Assembly: GCA_002360925.1 (NCBI GenBank)
Contig: DERN01000008.1
Coordinates: forward strand, 9,091-73,090
Length of the DNA stretch: 64,000 bases
Source: Flavobacteriaceae bacterium UBA3339
Lineage (GTDB): Bacteria > Bacteroidota > Bacteroidia > Flavobacteriales > Flavobacteriaceae
Reading direction: 5' to 3'
A model generated the notes under the pieces. It was given only the letters and a program-made list of their open reading frames with translations, ran no database searches and was not told the DNA's origin. A program made the position numbers and the translations under genes. Each line of letters opens with the position of its first letter. The stretch's first letter is position 1. This document shows, piece after piece, positions 55,369 to 62,993 of this stretch.

Positions 55369-56838
55369 TCAGATATAACTATAACCTATTTGTACAGCGG
55401 TGCAGAATTTTGATTTTGAAAACGATATCCCATCGAATAGCAACTTTTCTGGAAAGATCAGGCTTAAAAATCCCCTGAAGTCTTCACTGCTGCTTTGTTC
55501 CAAAACCTTATCGAGCTTGAGAAATTCTGCAATGTCATTTTTCAACAGCTCGTCTATATCTGGTATTCGCCCACAAACTTCCTGAAACTTTTTATTTAGC
55601 TGGTCAATTGACGTACTGTATTGGTTCTTTATCTCATGATATTCCGAAGCATCAATCTTGTCAGTGGCCAACAAGTCCCTGATATGCGATACCCTCTTTT
55701 CTAAATCCTTCAGTTGTACAGAAATTTGTTTTTTTGAAGTTTGAATGTCCCTGGTCTGTTCTAAATAGCTCTCTACTAAAATATCTCTGTAGACTTCTAA
55801 TACTTCTTTTGAAGGTACATAACGTCTTAGCTCATTTTCAAGTAATTCAGTTAATTGTTCCGCACCGATTCGCATAGAACATCCTTTATAGCAATGATAA
55901 TAATTGTAATATTTGTTTCTGCCTTTGGAACGGCTTGCTGTTAATAATTTTCCACATTCTGGGCAGATCAGAAATCCTCGTAGTGGGAATTCATTACGAG
56001 TTTCAATCTTTAAGCGGTATTTTCTACCTCTACCATCCAAAATGTCCTGCACTTGTTCAAATAGCTCTTCACTTAATATCGCTTCATGTTGCCCTTGCAC
56101 AAAATAACTCTCTTCATTTTTAAATGTGGGTATAAATATTTTTCCGCAATAAAGTGGATTTCTTATTACTTGCCAAAAAGCGTTCTTGCTGCATTTTAGA
56201 CCTTTTTCCTTTGCTTTCTTCCAAATTTGTTCGGTGTTGTATGTTCCTTTTGCTAATTGCTCAAACGACCACCGTAAGGTGGAAGCATCTGGTTCCTTTG
56301 GTGTAATGTATTTAGTTCCGGCCTCATCAATCTTGTTCTTATAACCAACCGGAGCCAGCCCCATATACCTTCCTTCTTTCTTCGCCCGTCGCATACCATA
56401 AAATACGTTTAATGCCCGCCTGTCATTTTCAACTTCTGGAGCTGCAAGGTAAAATGCCAGCATCATTTTGTTTTCTGGTATTGATAGATCCAATGGTTGC
56501 TCAATTGCCTGTGGTTCTACATTGAGATCTCGGAGTTGATTTATCATTTGGTATGCATCGCCTGCATTACGGCTAAAACGGTCCCATTTGGTAAATAGAA
56601 TAAGATCGATACGATTCTTGTTTTTCTTCAGATTAGCTATCAATTTTTTCCATTCAGGCCTATTAAAGGTTTTGGCAGAATGGTCTTCGTATATGACATG
56701 ACGTATTTCTATGGAATGGCTTTCACAGTATTTGCGTAGCATTTCTTCCTGGTTACGTTGCGAGTAACCTTTATCGGCCTGTTCATCTGTGCTTACACGT
56801 ACATAAATGTCTGCAATGGGCTCTCTGCTTACTCTCAT
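55369..56838 (-). CDS. Large serine recombinase, intact paralogue
   Basis: A 489-residue site-specific integrase. The catalytic Ser16 lies in IADIYVRVSTDEQADKG. The resolvase core, the recombinase domain (KCSKNAFWQVIRNPLYCGKI), the zinc ribbon (CPECGKLLTA with YHCYKGCSMR) and the leucine-rich coiled coil follow. It shares most residues with the first recombinase but has its own stop codon and terminator. Its ATG overlaps the stop of an upstream 52-residue gene as ATGA, so the two are translationally coupled. It is probably the active integrase of the element. Confidence 0.93.
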   Translation of the reverse strand: MRVSREPIADIYVRVSTDEQADKGYSQRNQEEMLRKYCESHSIEIRHVIYEDHSAKTFNRPEWKKLIANLKKNKNRIDLILFTKWDRFSRNAGDAYQMINQLRDLNVEPQAIEQPLDLSIPENKMMLAFYLAAPEVENDRRALNVFYGMRRAKKEGRYMGLAPVGYKNKIDEAGTKYITPKEPDASTLRWSFEQLAKGTYNTEQIWKKAKEKGLKCSKNAFWQVIRNPLYCGKIFIPTFKNEESYFVQGQHEAILSEELFEQVQDILDGRGRKYRLKIETRNEFPLRGFLICPECGKLLTASRSKGRNKYYNYYHCYKGCSMRIGAEQLTELLENELRRYVPSKEVLEVYRDILVESYLEQTRDIQTSKKQISVQLKDLEKRVSHIRDLLATDKIDASEYHEIKNQYSTSIDQLNKKFQEVCGRIPDIDELLKNDIAEFLKLDKVLEQSSSEDFRGFLSLIFPEKLLFDGISFSKSKFCTAVQIGYSYI

Positions 56839-56993
56839 CTTTCCAAATATTTTTTTACAGCGATCCGTGCTAGTTTTCTTAAAAACTGAAGCATTCTCGT
56901 AGCATCTTCATTTGACATTTCCGTCTTATCACCTTTCAGAACTTTCTTAAGTTTTTCAGCGGTAACCTTAGTTTTTTGTGAATTATCTCTCAT
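56835..56993 (-). CDS. 52-residue basic protein coupled to the recombinase
   Basis: A short ORF from the ATG at 56991-56993 to a TGA that overlaps the recombinase ATG by four bases. The product starts MRDNSQKTKVTAEKLKKVLK, continues with an acidic turn (GDKTEMSNEDA), and ends with a helical LQFLRKLARIAVKKYLER. It is strongly charged and helical. The tight coupling suggests an accessory factor for the recombinase, but that is inferred only from position. Confidence 0.72.
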   Translation of the reverse strand: MRDNSQKTKVTAEKLKKVLKGDKTEMSNEDATRMLQFLRKLARIAVKKYLER

Positions 56994-57593
56994 AACCAAC
57001 CCTATTAGAAAATATGGATTTTGAAATTATGTATGATTTTAAAGCAAAAGCCCAAAGATGTAGTCTTTGTCTTTTAAAGGCAGTATTTGACCATATATTA
57101 TTGGCGACCGAATGAGATAGCAAATAATAAGCTACTGATTGAACACTAAAGTGTTGTAAAATTCAGCTTCGATGGCTGCGTGTTTTCTACACGCATCGGG
57201 TCATTATCCAATGCCTTTTCCACTGGCTTCCACATTGTTTTTTATCCAAGAGCCGGTATGCTGGTTTTGTCCCATTTCAAGAGCAAAGGTATTTCAGTGT
57301 TCATAACGCAACAGCAAGGTCGTGCCCTTTGGGTTTGCAAAATAATCTCCACCCATGCGGGTCGTATTTTTTTGACAAAACCTTGCTGCTGCTAAACACT
57401 AACCTTTTATGCTCGTGAAACGAAACAAAGCATACTCCGGCTCTTTACACGAATAAAAAAAATGTCAGAAATGAAAAATATCAGCATTGGAAATGGAAAA
57501 AGTGAAACGAAAACAAGCACCTCCTCTCATTGCCGAATAAAATCAAATCAAAAAAAATCAAACAGGAATTTAACAACGTAAAAATCGAAAATC
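56994..57593. other. 600-base non-coding region with inverted repeats upstream of the PRTRC operon
   Basis: No convincing gene on either strand. It contains inverted repeat arms GCAACAGCAAGGT (57308-57320) and ACCTTGCTGCTGC (57380-57392), matching at 12 of 13 positions, and a repeated GGTCGT between. Several short open stretches overlap but look non-coding. It probably holds the promoter of the rightward operon and possibly a replication or transfer site of the element. Confidence 0.55.
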
Positions 57594-57983
57594 ATGAACA
57601 TCACAGGAAGACTGACAAGGGATGCGGAAGTACGCACAACGTCACAGGACAAACAAGTAGTAAACTTTTCAGTAGCAACAAACGACAGCTACAAAAACAA
57701 GCAGGGCGAACGCATAGATCAAACAACCTATTTCGACTGCTCGTACTGGATAACTCCCAAAGTAGCCAGACTACTCACAAAAGGCACACTGGTAGAACTG
57801 ACAGGCAGAGTAAGTATAAGAGCGTGGACAGGAAATGACGGAGAACCAAAAGCAGGACTGAATTTTCATACCTCGCAAATCAAACTGCACGGAGGTAGCA
57901 GGAAAACAGAAACCACACAGGCTACTGACAATAACAAAGGTAAGGTTAAGGCGGAGCAAACCGAAGATGACCTACCATTTTAA
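57594..57983 (+). CDS. ssb: Single-stranded DNA-binding protein
   Basis: The 129-residue OB-fold protein begins MNITGRLTRDAEVRTTSQDK and keeps the tryptophan/aromatic ssDNA-contact residues (FDCSYWITPKVARLL, RVSIRAWTGNDGEPKAGL). The disordered linker ends in the acidic tip EDDLPF, which recruits other replication proteins. As an element-borne SSB it should protect transfer or replication intermediates. It is the first gene of the operon that leads into PRTRC. Confidence 0.96.
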   Translation: MNITGRLTRDAEVRTTSQDKQVVNFSVATNDSYKNKQGERIDQTTYFDCSYWITPKVARLLTKGTLVELTGRVSIRAWTGNDGEPKAGLNFHTSQIKLHGGSRKTETTQATDNNKGKVKAEQTEDDLPF

Positions 57984-58028
57984 CAGCTATCAAATACTCA
58001 TTTTTCAAACTTTTAAAATTTCAACAGC

Positions 58029-59102
58029 ATGGCACATAATATCAATTTCAACAGCAAGACAGGACGTTACTCATTCTTTAGCGTAAAGGAAAAAGCGTGG
58101 CACGGTTTGGGGAAAATCGTACAGGATTACCCAACAAGCGAACAAGCAATCAGACACGCAGGGTTAGATTATGAAGTGGTAAAATCTCCACTCTTTACAA
58201 AAAGCTCAGGCATTATAGAAACTGCTAACGGTATCGAGATTGGAAATAGCGAACTGGAAGTACCTAATTATTTCGCCAACATACGCACCGATAACAATGC
58301 GGTTTTGGGTGTTGTGGGTAAAGACTACCATATCGTACAAAACAGAGATGCTTTTTCATTCTTTGACAGTATTGTAGGCGGTACGAACGGCATTTTATAC
58401 GAAACCGCAGGAGCTTTGGGCAACGGTGAACGTATTTTTATTACAGCCAAATTGCCGAGTTATATCCGTGTGGGCAATGGCGATGATGTGACAGAAAAAT
58501 ACATTTTTCTAACCACTTCGCATGACGGTAGCGGAAGTATTACAGCCGCTTTTACACCTATCCGAATTGTTTGCCAAAATACCTTAAATGCTTCTTTACG
58601 CAATATGAGCAATGTGGTACGCATCAAGCACACCGCAGGAGCAAAACAACGTTTAGACAACGCACATAAAGTTATGGGACTTGCTAACCAGTTCAGCGAC
58701 CAGTTAGAAGGGATTTTCAATGAGTGGACGAAAGTCAAGGTATCAGACCAAGAGGTTAAAAAGCTAATCCAATTGGCACTTTGCCCAAATAAGGAAACAT
58801 TGGAACTGCTGAAAAAAGGTGCGGAAGATGAAGTTTCCACCGTATTCAAAAACGTTGTTGAAGATGCTTTTGCTTATGCAATGATAAGCGATACCCAACA
58901 AATGGAAACCACCAAAGGTACATTGTTCGGAGCATACAATGCGGTAACAGGCTACTATCAGAACGTAAGAAATTACAAAGACAACGAAGCCAAATTACAG
59001 AGTATTGTAATGGGTGGTACTGCTCAACTGAAATCACAGAAAGCATTTGAATTATGTACCTCTTTTCAGAAAGTCGGTGCAGACGTTTTTCAACTCAATT
59101 AA
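58029..59102 (+). CDS. DUF932 family plasmid/phage-type protein
   Basis: The 357-residue product matches the mobile-element family DUF932 (TIGR03299-like): GRYSFFSVKEKAWHGLGKIV at the N-terminus, VVGKDYHIVQNRDAFSFFDS, LPSYIRVGNGDDVTEKYIFL, and RIVCQNTLNASLRN. Family members are typical of plasmids, phages and ICEs; the molecular role is not established. It follows ssb by 45 bases. Confidence 0.92.
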   Translation: MAHNINFNSKTGRYSFFSVKEKAWHGLGKIVQDYPTSEQAIRHAGLDYEVVKSPLFTKSSGIIETANGIEIGNSELEVPNYFANIRTDNNAVLGVVGKDYHIVQNRDAFSFFDSIVGGTNGILYETAGALGNGERIFITAKLPSYIRVGNGDDVTEKYIFLTTSHDGSGSITAAFTPIRIVCQNTLNASLRNMSNVVRIKHTAGAKQRLDNAHKVMGLANQFSDQLEGIFNEWTKVKVSDQEVKKLIQLALCPNKETLELLKKGAEDEVSTVFKNVVEDAFAYAMISDTQQMETTKGTLFGAYNAVTGYYQNVRNYKDNEAKLQSIVMGGTAQLKSQKAFELCTSFQKVGADVFQLN

Positions 59103-59156
59103 TTAAACCACAGGCTACCGCCTTACAAACGGTGGTAGCCTTTAAAAAGCATTACA

Positions 59157-59435
59157 ATGAAAGCATTAGAAGAAATGAACAATGTGGAAAAGGGATATAT
59201 ACTGGCAAAACTGTTTTCCAAAAACCTTAAGGAAATAAGCCTTTTTATACAGCAGGAAACCGAGCGTTTCAGAAAACACGAGGAATATATGCGGAGTATA
59301 TGGGCAGATAAAACCCTTATTACAGCCAATTTTTGGTTTGGTCTTGTAGAGAATACCGAAAGAATTTTAAAGCAGTACAACGTGATGTTACAGCGAAACC
59401 CAAGAGTATTTTCTGACCAACTTTTTGACGGTTAG
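59157..59435 (+). CDS. Small helical protein of unknown function
   Basis: The 92-residue protein is predicted largely helical (ALEEMNNVEKGYILAKLFSK, IQQETERFRKHEEYMRSIW). I do not recognise a family. It starts 54 bases after the DUF932 gene. Codon use matches the rest of the element rather than the chromosome. Confidence 0.7.
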   Translation: MKALEEMNNVEKGYILAKLFSKNLKEISLFIQQETERFRKHEEYMRSIWADKTLITANFWFGLVENTERILKQYNVMLQRNPRVFSDQLFDG

Positions 59436-59556
59436 AATGCCATATTTGTTTCAAATAGCTTGATAGAATATGCGGAAAAACCCGAATGTAACCACCAACT
59501 AAAACAGGCTATACACCTGCTTTTCGGAGAACAAAAAATGATTGAAATAACCTTAA
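59436..59556 (+). other. Short gap with an open but ATG-less frame
   Basis: A frame is open from just after the TAG at 59433-59435 to a stop at 59583-59585 and reads like protein (IEYAEKPECNHQLKQAIHLL). It has no upstream ATG, so it may be a decayed or GTG/TTG-started small gene. Confidence 0.35.
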
Positions 59557-59568
59557 ATGATAACAGCA

Positions 59569-60045
59569 ATGGCGAACTGGTGTAGTAATACGGTTGTGTT
59601 CGAGGGAAAACCCGAAGCAATCACACAGATACAACAACTTTTCCAAATCTTAAAGGAAAAGGAAGAGCAAGCCGAAGAAGGGCAATTGCCCGACTTTTCA
59701 GACAGTACGAACGGTGGGTATTTCTTCAATATCTACTGGAACGAGGGCGATGAAGGAAATTTTCAGTACGAAACCAAATGGTCGCCTAACTCCGAGATAC
59801 TGCGGAGCATAGCAGACCGATACCAAGTTGATTTTGTACAGGATTATGAGGAAATGGGAAACGGGATATATGGTAGAGCAACCTATCAAAACGGCATACT
59901 GGACGATGTATGTTTGAGCGATGAAGACATAGAGGCGTATGATTTTGATGAAGATACAGACACTTACCATTTTGAGGGGGAAACTTATGAAAGTGATTGC
60001 GAAATACTGGAAACGCTTTTGGAACGCAAATTATCATTGCTATGA
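59569..60045 (+). CDS. DUF1281/YubB-like ferredoxin-fold protein
   Basis: I use the ATG at 59569 (MANWCSNTVVFEGKPEAI), giving 158 residues, because this N-terminus matches plasmid proteins of the DUF1281/YubB type that begin MANWC[ST]N; an alternative ATG lies 12 bases upstream. The centre has NGGYFFNIYWNEGDEGNFQY, and the C-terminal half is very acidic. The family assignment is moderate. Its TGA overlaps the ATG of the next gene (ATGA). Confidence 0.7.
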   Translation: MANWCSNTVVFEGKPEAITQIQQLFQILKEKEEQAEEGQLPDFSDSTNGGYFFNIYWNEGDEGNFQYETKWSPNSEILRSIADRYQVDFVQDYEEMGNGIYGRATYQNGILDDVCLSDEDIEAYDFDEDTDTYHFEGETYESDCEILETLLERKLSLL

Positions 60046-60245
60046 AAGTAACGGATTTAAACGGATGCTCTATCGAAGTCACTGACCTTGATGAAGCCAT
60101 AAAGATTAGCAAGCGGTTCACTGGTTACAGACACGAGGACGAAAGTTTCTACGAGTTCGACAAGAGACAGAACGCATACTGGACAGATATGTACAATAAA
60201 CTGACAGCTAAGAAAAAACGATTAGAGGACAAACAAAAAAATTAG
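60042..60245 (+). CDS. 67-residue protein of unknown function
   Basis: I start at the ATG at 60042, which overlaps the previous gene's TGA by four bases. The product (MKVTDLNGCSIEVTDLDEAI) has a mixed first half and a basic C-terminal helix (KLTAKKKRLEDKQKN). It lies 4 bases before the PRTRC E gene. It often travels with PRTRC cassettes in this phylum as far as I recall, but I cannot name it. Confidence 0.65.
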   Translation: MKVTDLNGCSIEVTDLDEAIKISKRFTGYRHEDESFYEFDKRQNAYWTDMYNKLTAKKKRLEDKQKN

Positions 60246-60249
60246 AACG

Positions 60250-60852
60250 ATGAATACAAATTTTTTCAATCAGATACAGCAGTTGAACTTTACAGGAGTA
60301 TTACAACTGAACATTTCAAAGGGAGCAGAAACCAAGCTAATCGTATCGGTTATGCTTAACAATGAACAATGCGGGGATAATGCAAAAAACCTTATTCCGC
60401 CCCTTACATTCAATGCTACCGCACAGGAGTTTGATGAGGGATTTTTTGAACAGATAACCGCACCAGTACAAACCGTTTCGGGTTTGATGGTGGATATGGA
60501 GAAATTCTTAAAGCAAATGGAAGAAGTCAAAAAACAATCGGCAATGGAGAAGGAAAAAGCCGATAAGGAGAAGAAAGAAAAGGAAGCCAGGGACAAGAAA
60601 TATAAAGAAGCTATGGCAAAGGCTGACGAACTGGAAAAAGAGGGTAAATTCCGTGAAGCGTGGATGAAAGTGCCGAACCCTGCCGATTTTCCCGACTATG
60701 CCGATGCCATACGCAAACGTAAAACTTCACTATCGGGCAAATTTGCCACACCGAGCCTTTTCGGTGCGACAGAAGAAGCAACACCCGAACCGATACAATC
60801 GGCAGAAGTTACAGACGATTACCCCATTGATGAAGCAGGAGAAGAAGAATAA
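60250..60852 (+). CDS. PRTRC system protein E
   Basis: The 200-residue protein opens with a beta-rich domain (about 1-85, GVLQLNISKGAETKLIVSVM, the typical PRTRC-E block; LIPPLTFNATAQEFDEGFF). A strongly charged coiled coil (about 88-140) and an acidic tail follow. Its role is unknown; it is a constant member of PRTRC cassettes in plasmids and ICEs. It sits directly upstream of the ubiquitin-like protein C gene. Confidence 0.9.
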   Translation: MNTNFFNQIQQLNFTGVLQLNISKGAETKLIVSVMLNNEQCGDNAKNLIPPLTFNATAQEFDEGFFEQITAPVQTVSGLMVDMEKFLKQMEEVKKQSAMEKEKADKEKKEKEARDKKYKEAMAKADELEKEGKFREAWMKVPNPADFPDYADAIRKRKTSLSGKFATPSLFGATEEATPEPIQSAEVTDDYPIDEAGEEE

Positions 60853-60878
60853 AAGTACTAACCCAAAAATCAAATGTT

Positions 60879-61097
60879 ATGTTATTAGCAACGCAATTAC
60901 AACGAGTTTTTATATTGAATGATAAGGGGCAGGAAATCAAACTGAACGACCCCGAACCGCAATGGAGTGTACAGGCAGTAATGAATTTTTATTCCAATAC
61001 ATACCCCATTCTGACTACCGCAAAAGTATCAGCACCACAAATCAAGGACGATACGGTACAGTACCGTTTTGAAAGTGCAATGGGAACAAAAGGTTAA
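60879..61097 (+). CDS. PRTRC system protein C, ubiquitin-like
   Basis: The 72-residue protein belongs to the PRTRC-C family, classed by Pfam as Prok_Ub (recalled as PF14454), i.e. a prokaryotic ubiquitin-like fold. The conserved core is LNDPEPQWSVQAVMNFYSNT with YPILTTAKVSAP, followed by a beta-hairpin. It ends in Met-Gly-Thr-Lys-Gly, so the C-terminus is a glycine, as expected if it is adenylated by the ThiF enzyme two genes downstream. Confidence 0.92.
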   Translation: MLLATQLQRVFILNDKGQEIKLNDPEPQWSVQAVMNFYSNTYPILTTAKVSAPQIKDDTVQYRFESAMGTKG

Positions 61098-61114
61098 ACT
61101 AAAACAGTAAAACA

Positions 61115-62269
61115 ATGACTTATGCAACGACATACCGTATCGGGAACATTCCAAATGCCCCAAGAACCCAAGCAAAAGCAATTGCACCGTCAGTTGAGCG
61201 AGTTCGCAAACTGGATGCAACGACCGAAAGACGCAAACGAAATCCAAAAGGACAAACAACAGTCCGTACCAGTAGCCATGTTACCAATGGTTTTTTAAGG
61301 ACTTCGTTTCTCCCTAAACTGAACGAAACAGAAACAGTACAGGCTTGCAGGGATAATATCAAAATGGAAAGGGATTTTTATAGTTCCCTTTCTCAATTGG
61401 CAGAGCATTACGGCATCATTCCGAAATCAACGCAATCTTACGGCTATCCCTACAATATCGCATTGGCTTTAAAAGACACCGAAGAACAGCTAAAACTTAA
61501 AATAACGGATTGGGAAGAAATCAGACTGATACAGGATAGCAAGAAAGTGTTTTTTACAAGCGAGGAAAGATATAATACTGGTACAACCCTGTATTACATT
61601 CCTGTAATACCCTTATTTCGTTGGTTGAAAGACCCAAAGCGAAAACATACCGCTCAACTGTTTTTGTCAGTTTGCAGTTATTTGTACCACATTGCCGATA
61701 TTCCATACTACAGACAGGAAAGTAGTTACCTGTACTGGATGTATGAAATGCACAAAGATTGGGTAACCGAGGATGATTACGGAGAAGATACAGAAGCCTA
61801 CCTCAGCGAATTTTCTCAAGCAGAATGGATTGGCGACTGTATGGAAAAGAAGATTTACAACGAAGCTAATTTAAGGCTCTTTAAAGAACGTTTAAACCGT
61901 TTTAAAGCGAAAGATAAGATTGATGCTGATTGCTTTAAAGTAGCACAGGAAGCCTATGCAATTTATCAGCAGTACCCTAATGCAAACGTATTCCGCAATG
62001 CCCGACCAAATGGCGAAGCCAATGAAGAAGACATGGAAAATATCATTTCAATGGAAAAGTATGTTTCATTCTGTGCAGATGGTACAGGCTGGCTTATGGA
62101 TAATGTGGTAGAATCAGTAAACAACGAATTACAGGAATACGGACAGATGGAAGAACCCATTATTATAAAACGGTTTGACGGAAGTGATATAACCGCCAAC
62201 ACATTGGAGTTTGAAAACCGTTTGCTTACGATGATAAATGAATTGACCTACATTTTGAATAATTTTTAA
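61115..62269 (+). CDS. PRTRC system protein F, with a possible frameshift at its 5' end
   Basis: The 384-residue frame matches PRTRC-F from about residue 60 on (FLPKLNETETVQACRDNIKM, YGYPYNIALALKD, CADGTGWLMDNVV). The first ~58 residues look unlike protein (many Arg and Thr, no hydrophobic pattern). A second frame, from an ATG at 61122 to 61298, encodes a better N-terminus (FANWMQRPKDANEIQKDKQQ, then SVPVAMLPMVF). It would join the main frame if the T run at 61291-61296 had seven T. So the real start may be 61122 with a one-base loss. Function unknown. Confidence 0.82.
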   Translation: MTYATTYRIGNIPNAPRTQAKAIAPSVERVRKLDATTERRKRNPKGQTTVRTSSHVTNGFLRTSFLPKLNETETVQACRDNIKMERDFYSSLSQLAEHYGIIPKSTQSYGYPYNIALALKDTEEQLKLKITDWEEIRLIQDSKKVFFTSEERYNTGTTLYYIPVIPLFRWLKDPKRKHTAQLFLSVCSYLYHIADIPYYRQESSYLYWMYEMHKDWVTEDDYGEDTEAYLSEFSQAEWIGDCMEKKIYNEANLRLFKERLNRFKAKDKIDADCFKVAQEAYAIYQQYPNANVFRNARPNGEANEEDMENIISMEKYVSFCADGTGWLMDNVVESVNNELQEYGQMEEPIIIKRFDGSDITANTLEFENRLLTMINELTYILNNF

Positions 62270-62279
62270 AAACAAGGCT

Positions 62280-62993
62280 ATGAACGATATAACACAGGAT
62301 TTCGGAACGCTATACTACCCAAAATCAGCATTGGTATTTTATCAGACTACTGGAAAGGGTAACAATACTTATGTAGAGCATTTTGATATGGATAAAAACG
62401 GTACTCCCATTAATGCTCACCCTTTGACCGTAAAAGAAGCAAACCAACTGGCAAAGGCGTTGAAAACTGCCAAAGAAGAAAAAGAACCGTTATTGAAACC
62501 GCAGGGAGTATTGAGCAATCAGGTTTTATACTTCGACCCTAATGGAAACAAAGTAGTTTGGTTTACAAAAGCCACACAAAGGGAACTATATTTTATTGAA
62601 AGTCTGGGAATACCCAAAGGCAAAGCCAATGTACCACCTATGCTGTGGGTAGCCAACCGCAACGGTTTAGCCGTTTTCGCCTTACCGAATAGAAGAAGAC
62701 CTACAATAAACACAAAGCTGTACAATGCCCCCTTTTTTAACGTGTATGAGGACGGCAATGTATGTATGGGTACAGTAGATGTACGCATAAAGAAAACCGC
62801 TTCATTGGAAGAATTTATAAACAAATGGGAAGGCTTTTTCTTTAACAGCTATTTCAGTCATTTAATGCACGGTCATAACCCGATAAATGGAAATTGCGTA
62901 AGCCTTTGGGAGAATTTAATCGCCACAGGCGACGCCTTTCCAATGGAAGTATTGACAGAAAATAACCTAACCTTAAAAGACATATTGCGATGA
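62280..62993 (+). CDS. PRTRC system protein B, E2-like
   Basis: The 237-residue protein is PRTRC-B, recalled as Pfam Prok-E2_D (PF14460), a prokaryotic E2 relative. Residues 153-163 read FNVYEDGNVCM, which resembles the E2 active-site region (HPN-x-Y-x-x-G-x-x-C), with Cys162 as candidate catalytic cysteine. The helical C-terminus includes YFSHLMHGHNPINGNCVSLW. Its stop overlaps the ThiF start by four bases (GATGA). It may carry protein C as a thioester; this is inferred from fold and context. Confidence 0.93.
   Translation: MNDITQDFGTLYYPKSALVFYQTTGKGNNTYVEHFDMDKNGTPINAHPLTVKEANQLAKALKTAKEEKEPLLKPQGVLSNQVLYFDPNGNKVVWFTKATQRELYFIESLGIPKGKANVPPMLWVANRNGLAVFALPNRRRPTINTKLYNAPFFNVYEDGNVCMGTVDVRIKKTASLEEFINKWEGFFFNSYFSHLMHGHNPINGNCVSLWENLIATGDAFPMEVLTENNLTLKDILR

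Noticed and set aside
57180..57395. A 71-residue plus-strand frame in the element leader
   Set aside because: GTG start, cysteine- and arginine-rich unnatural composition, no ribosome site, and it spans the inverted repeats. More likely non-coding.
57530..57838. A 102-residue frame overlapping ssb
   Set aside because: It is a shadow of the well-supported ssb gene in another frame, full of His, Lys and Ser runs.
60698..60922. Plus-strand frame overlapping the PRTRC E and C genes
   Set aside because: It is an out-of-frame shadow of protein E with a low-complexity product.
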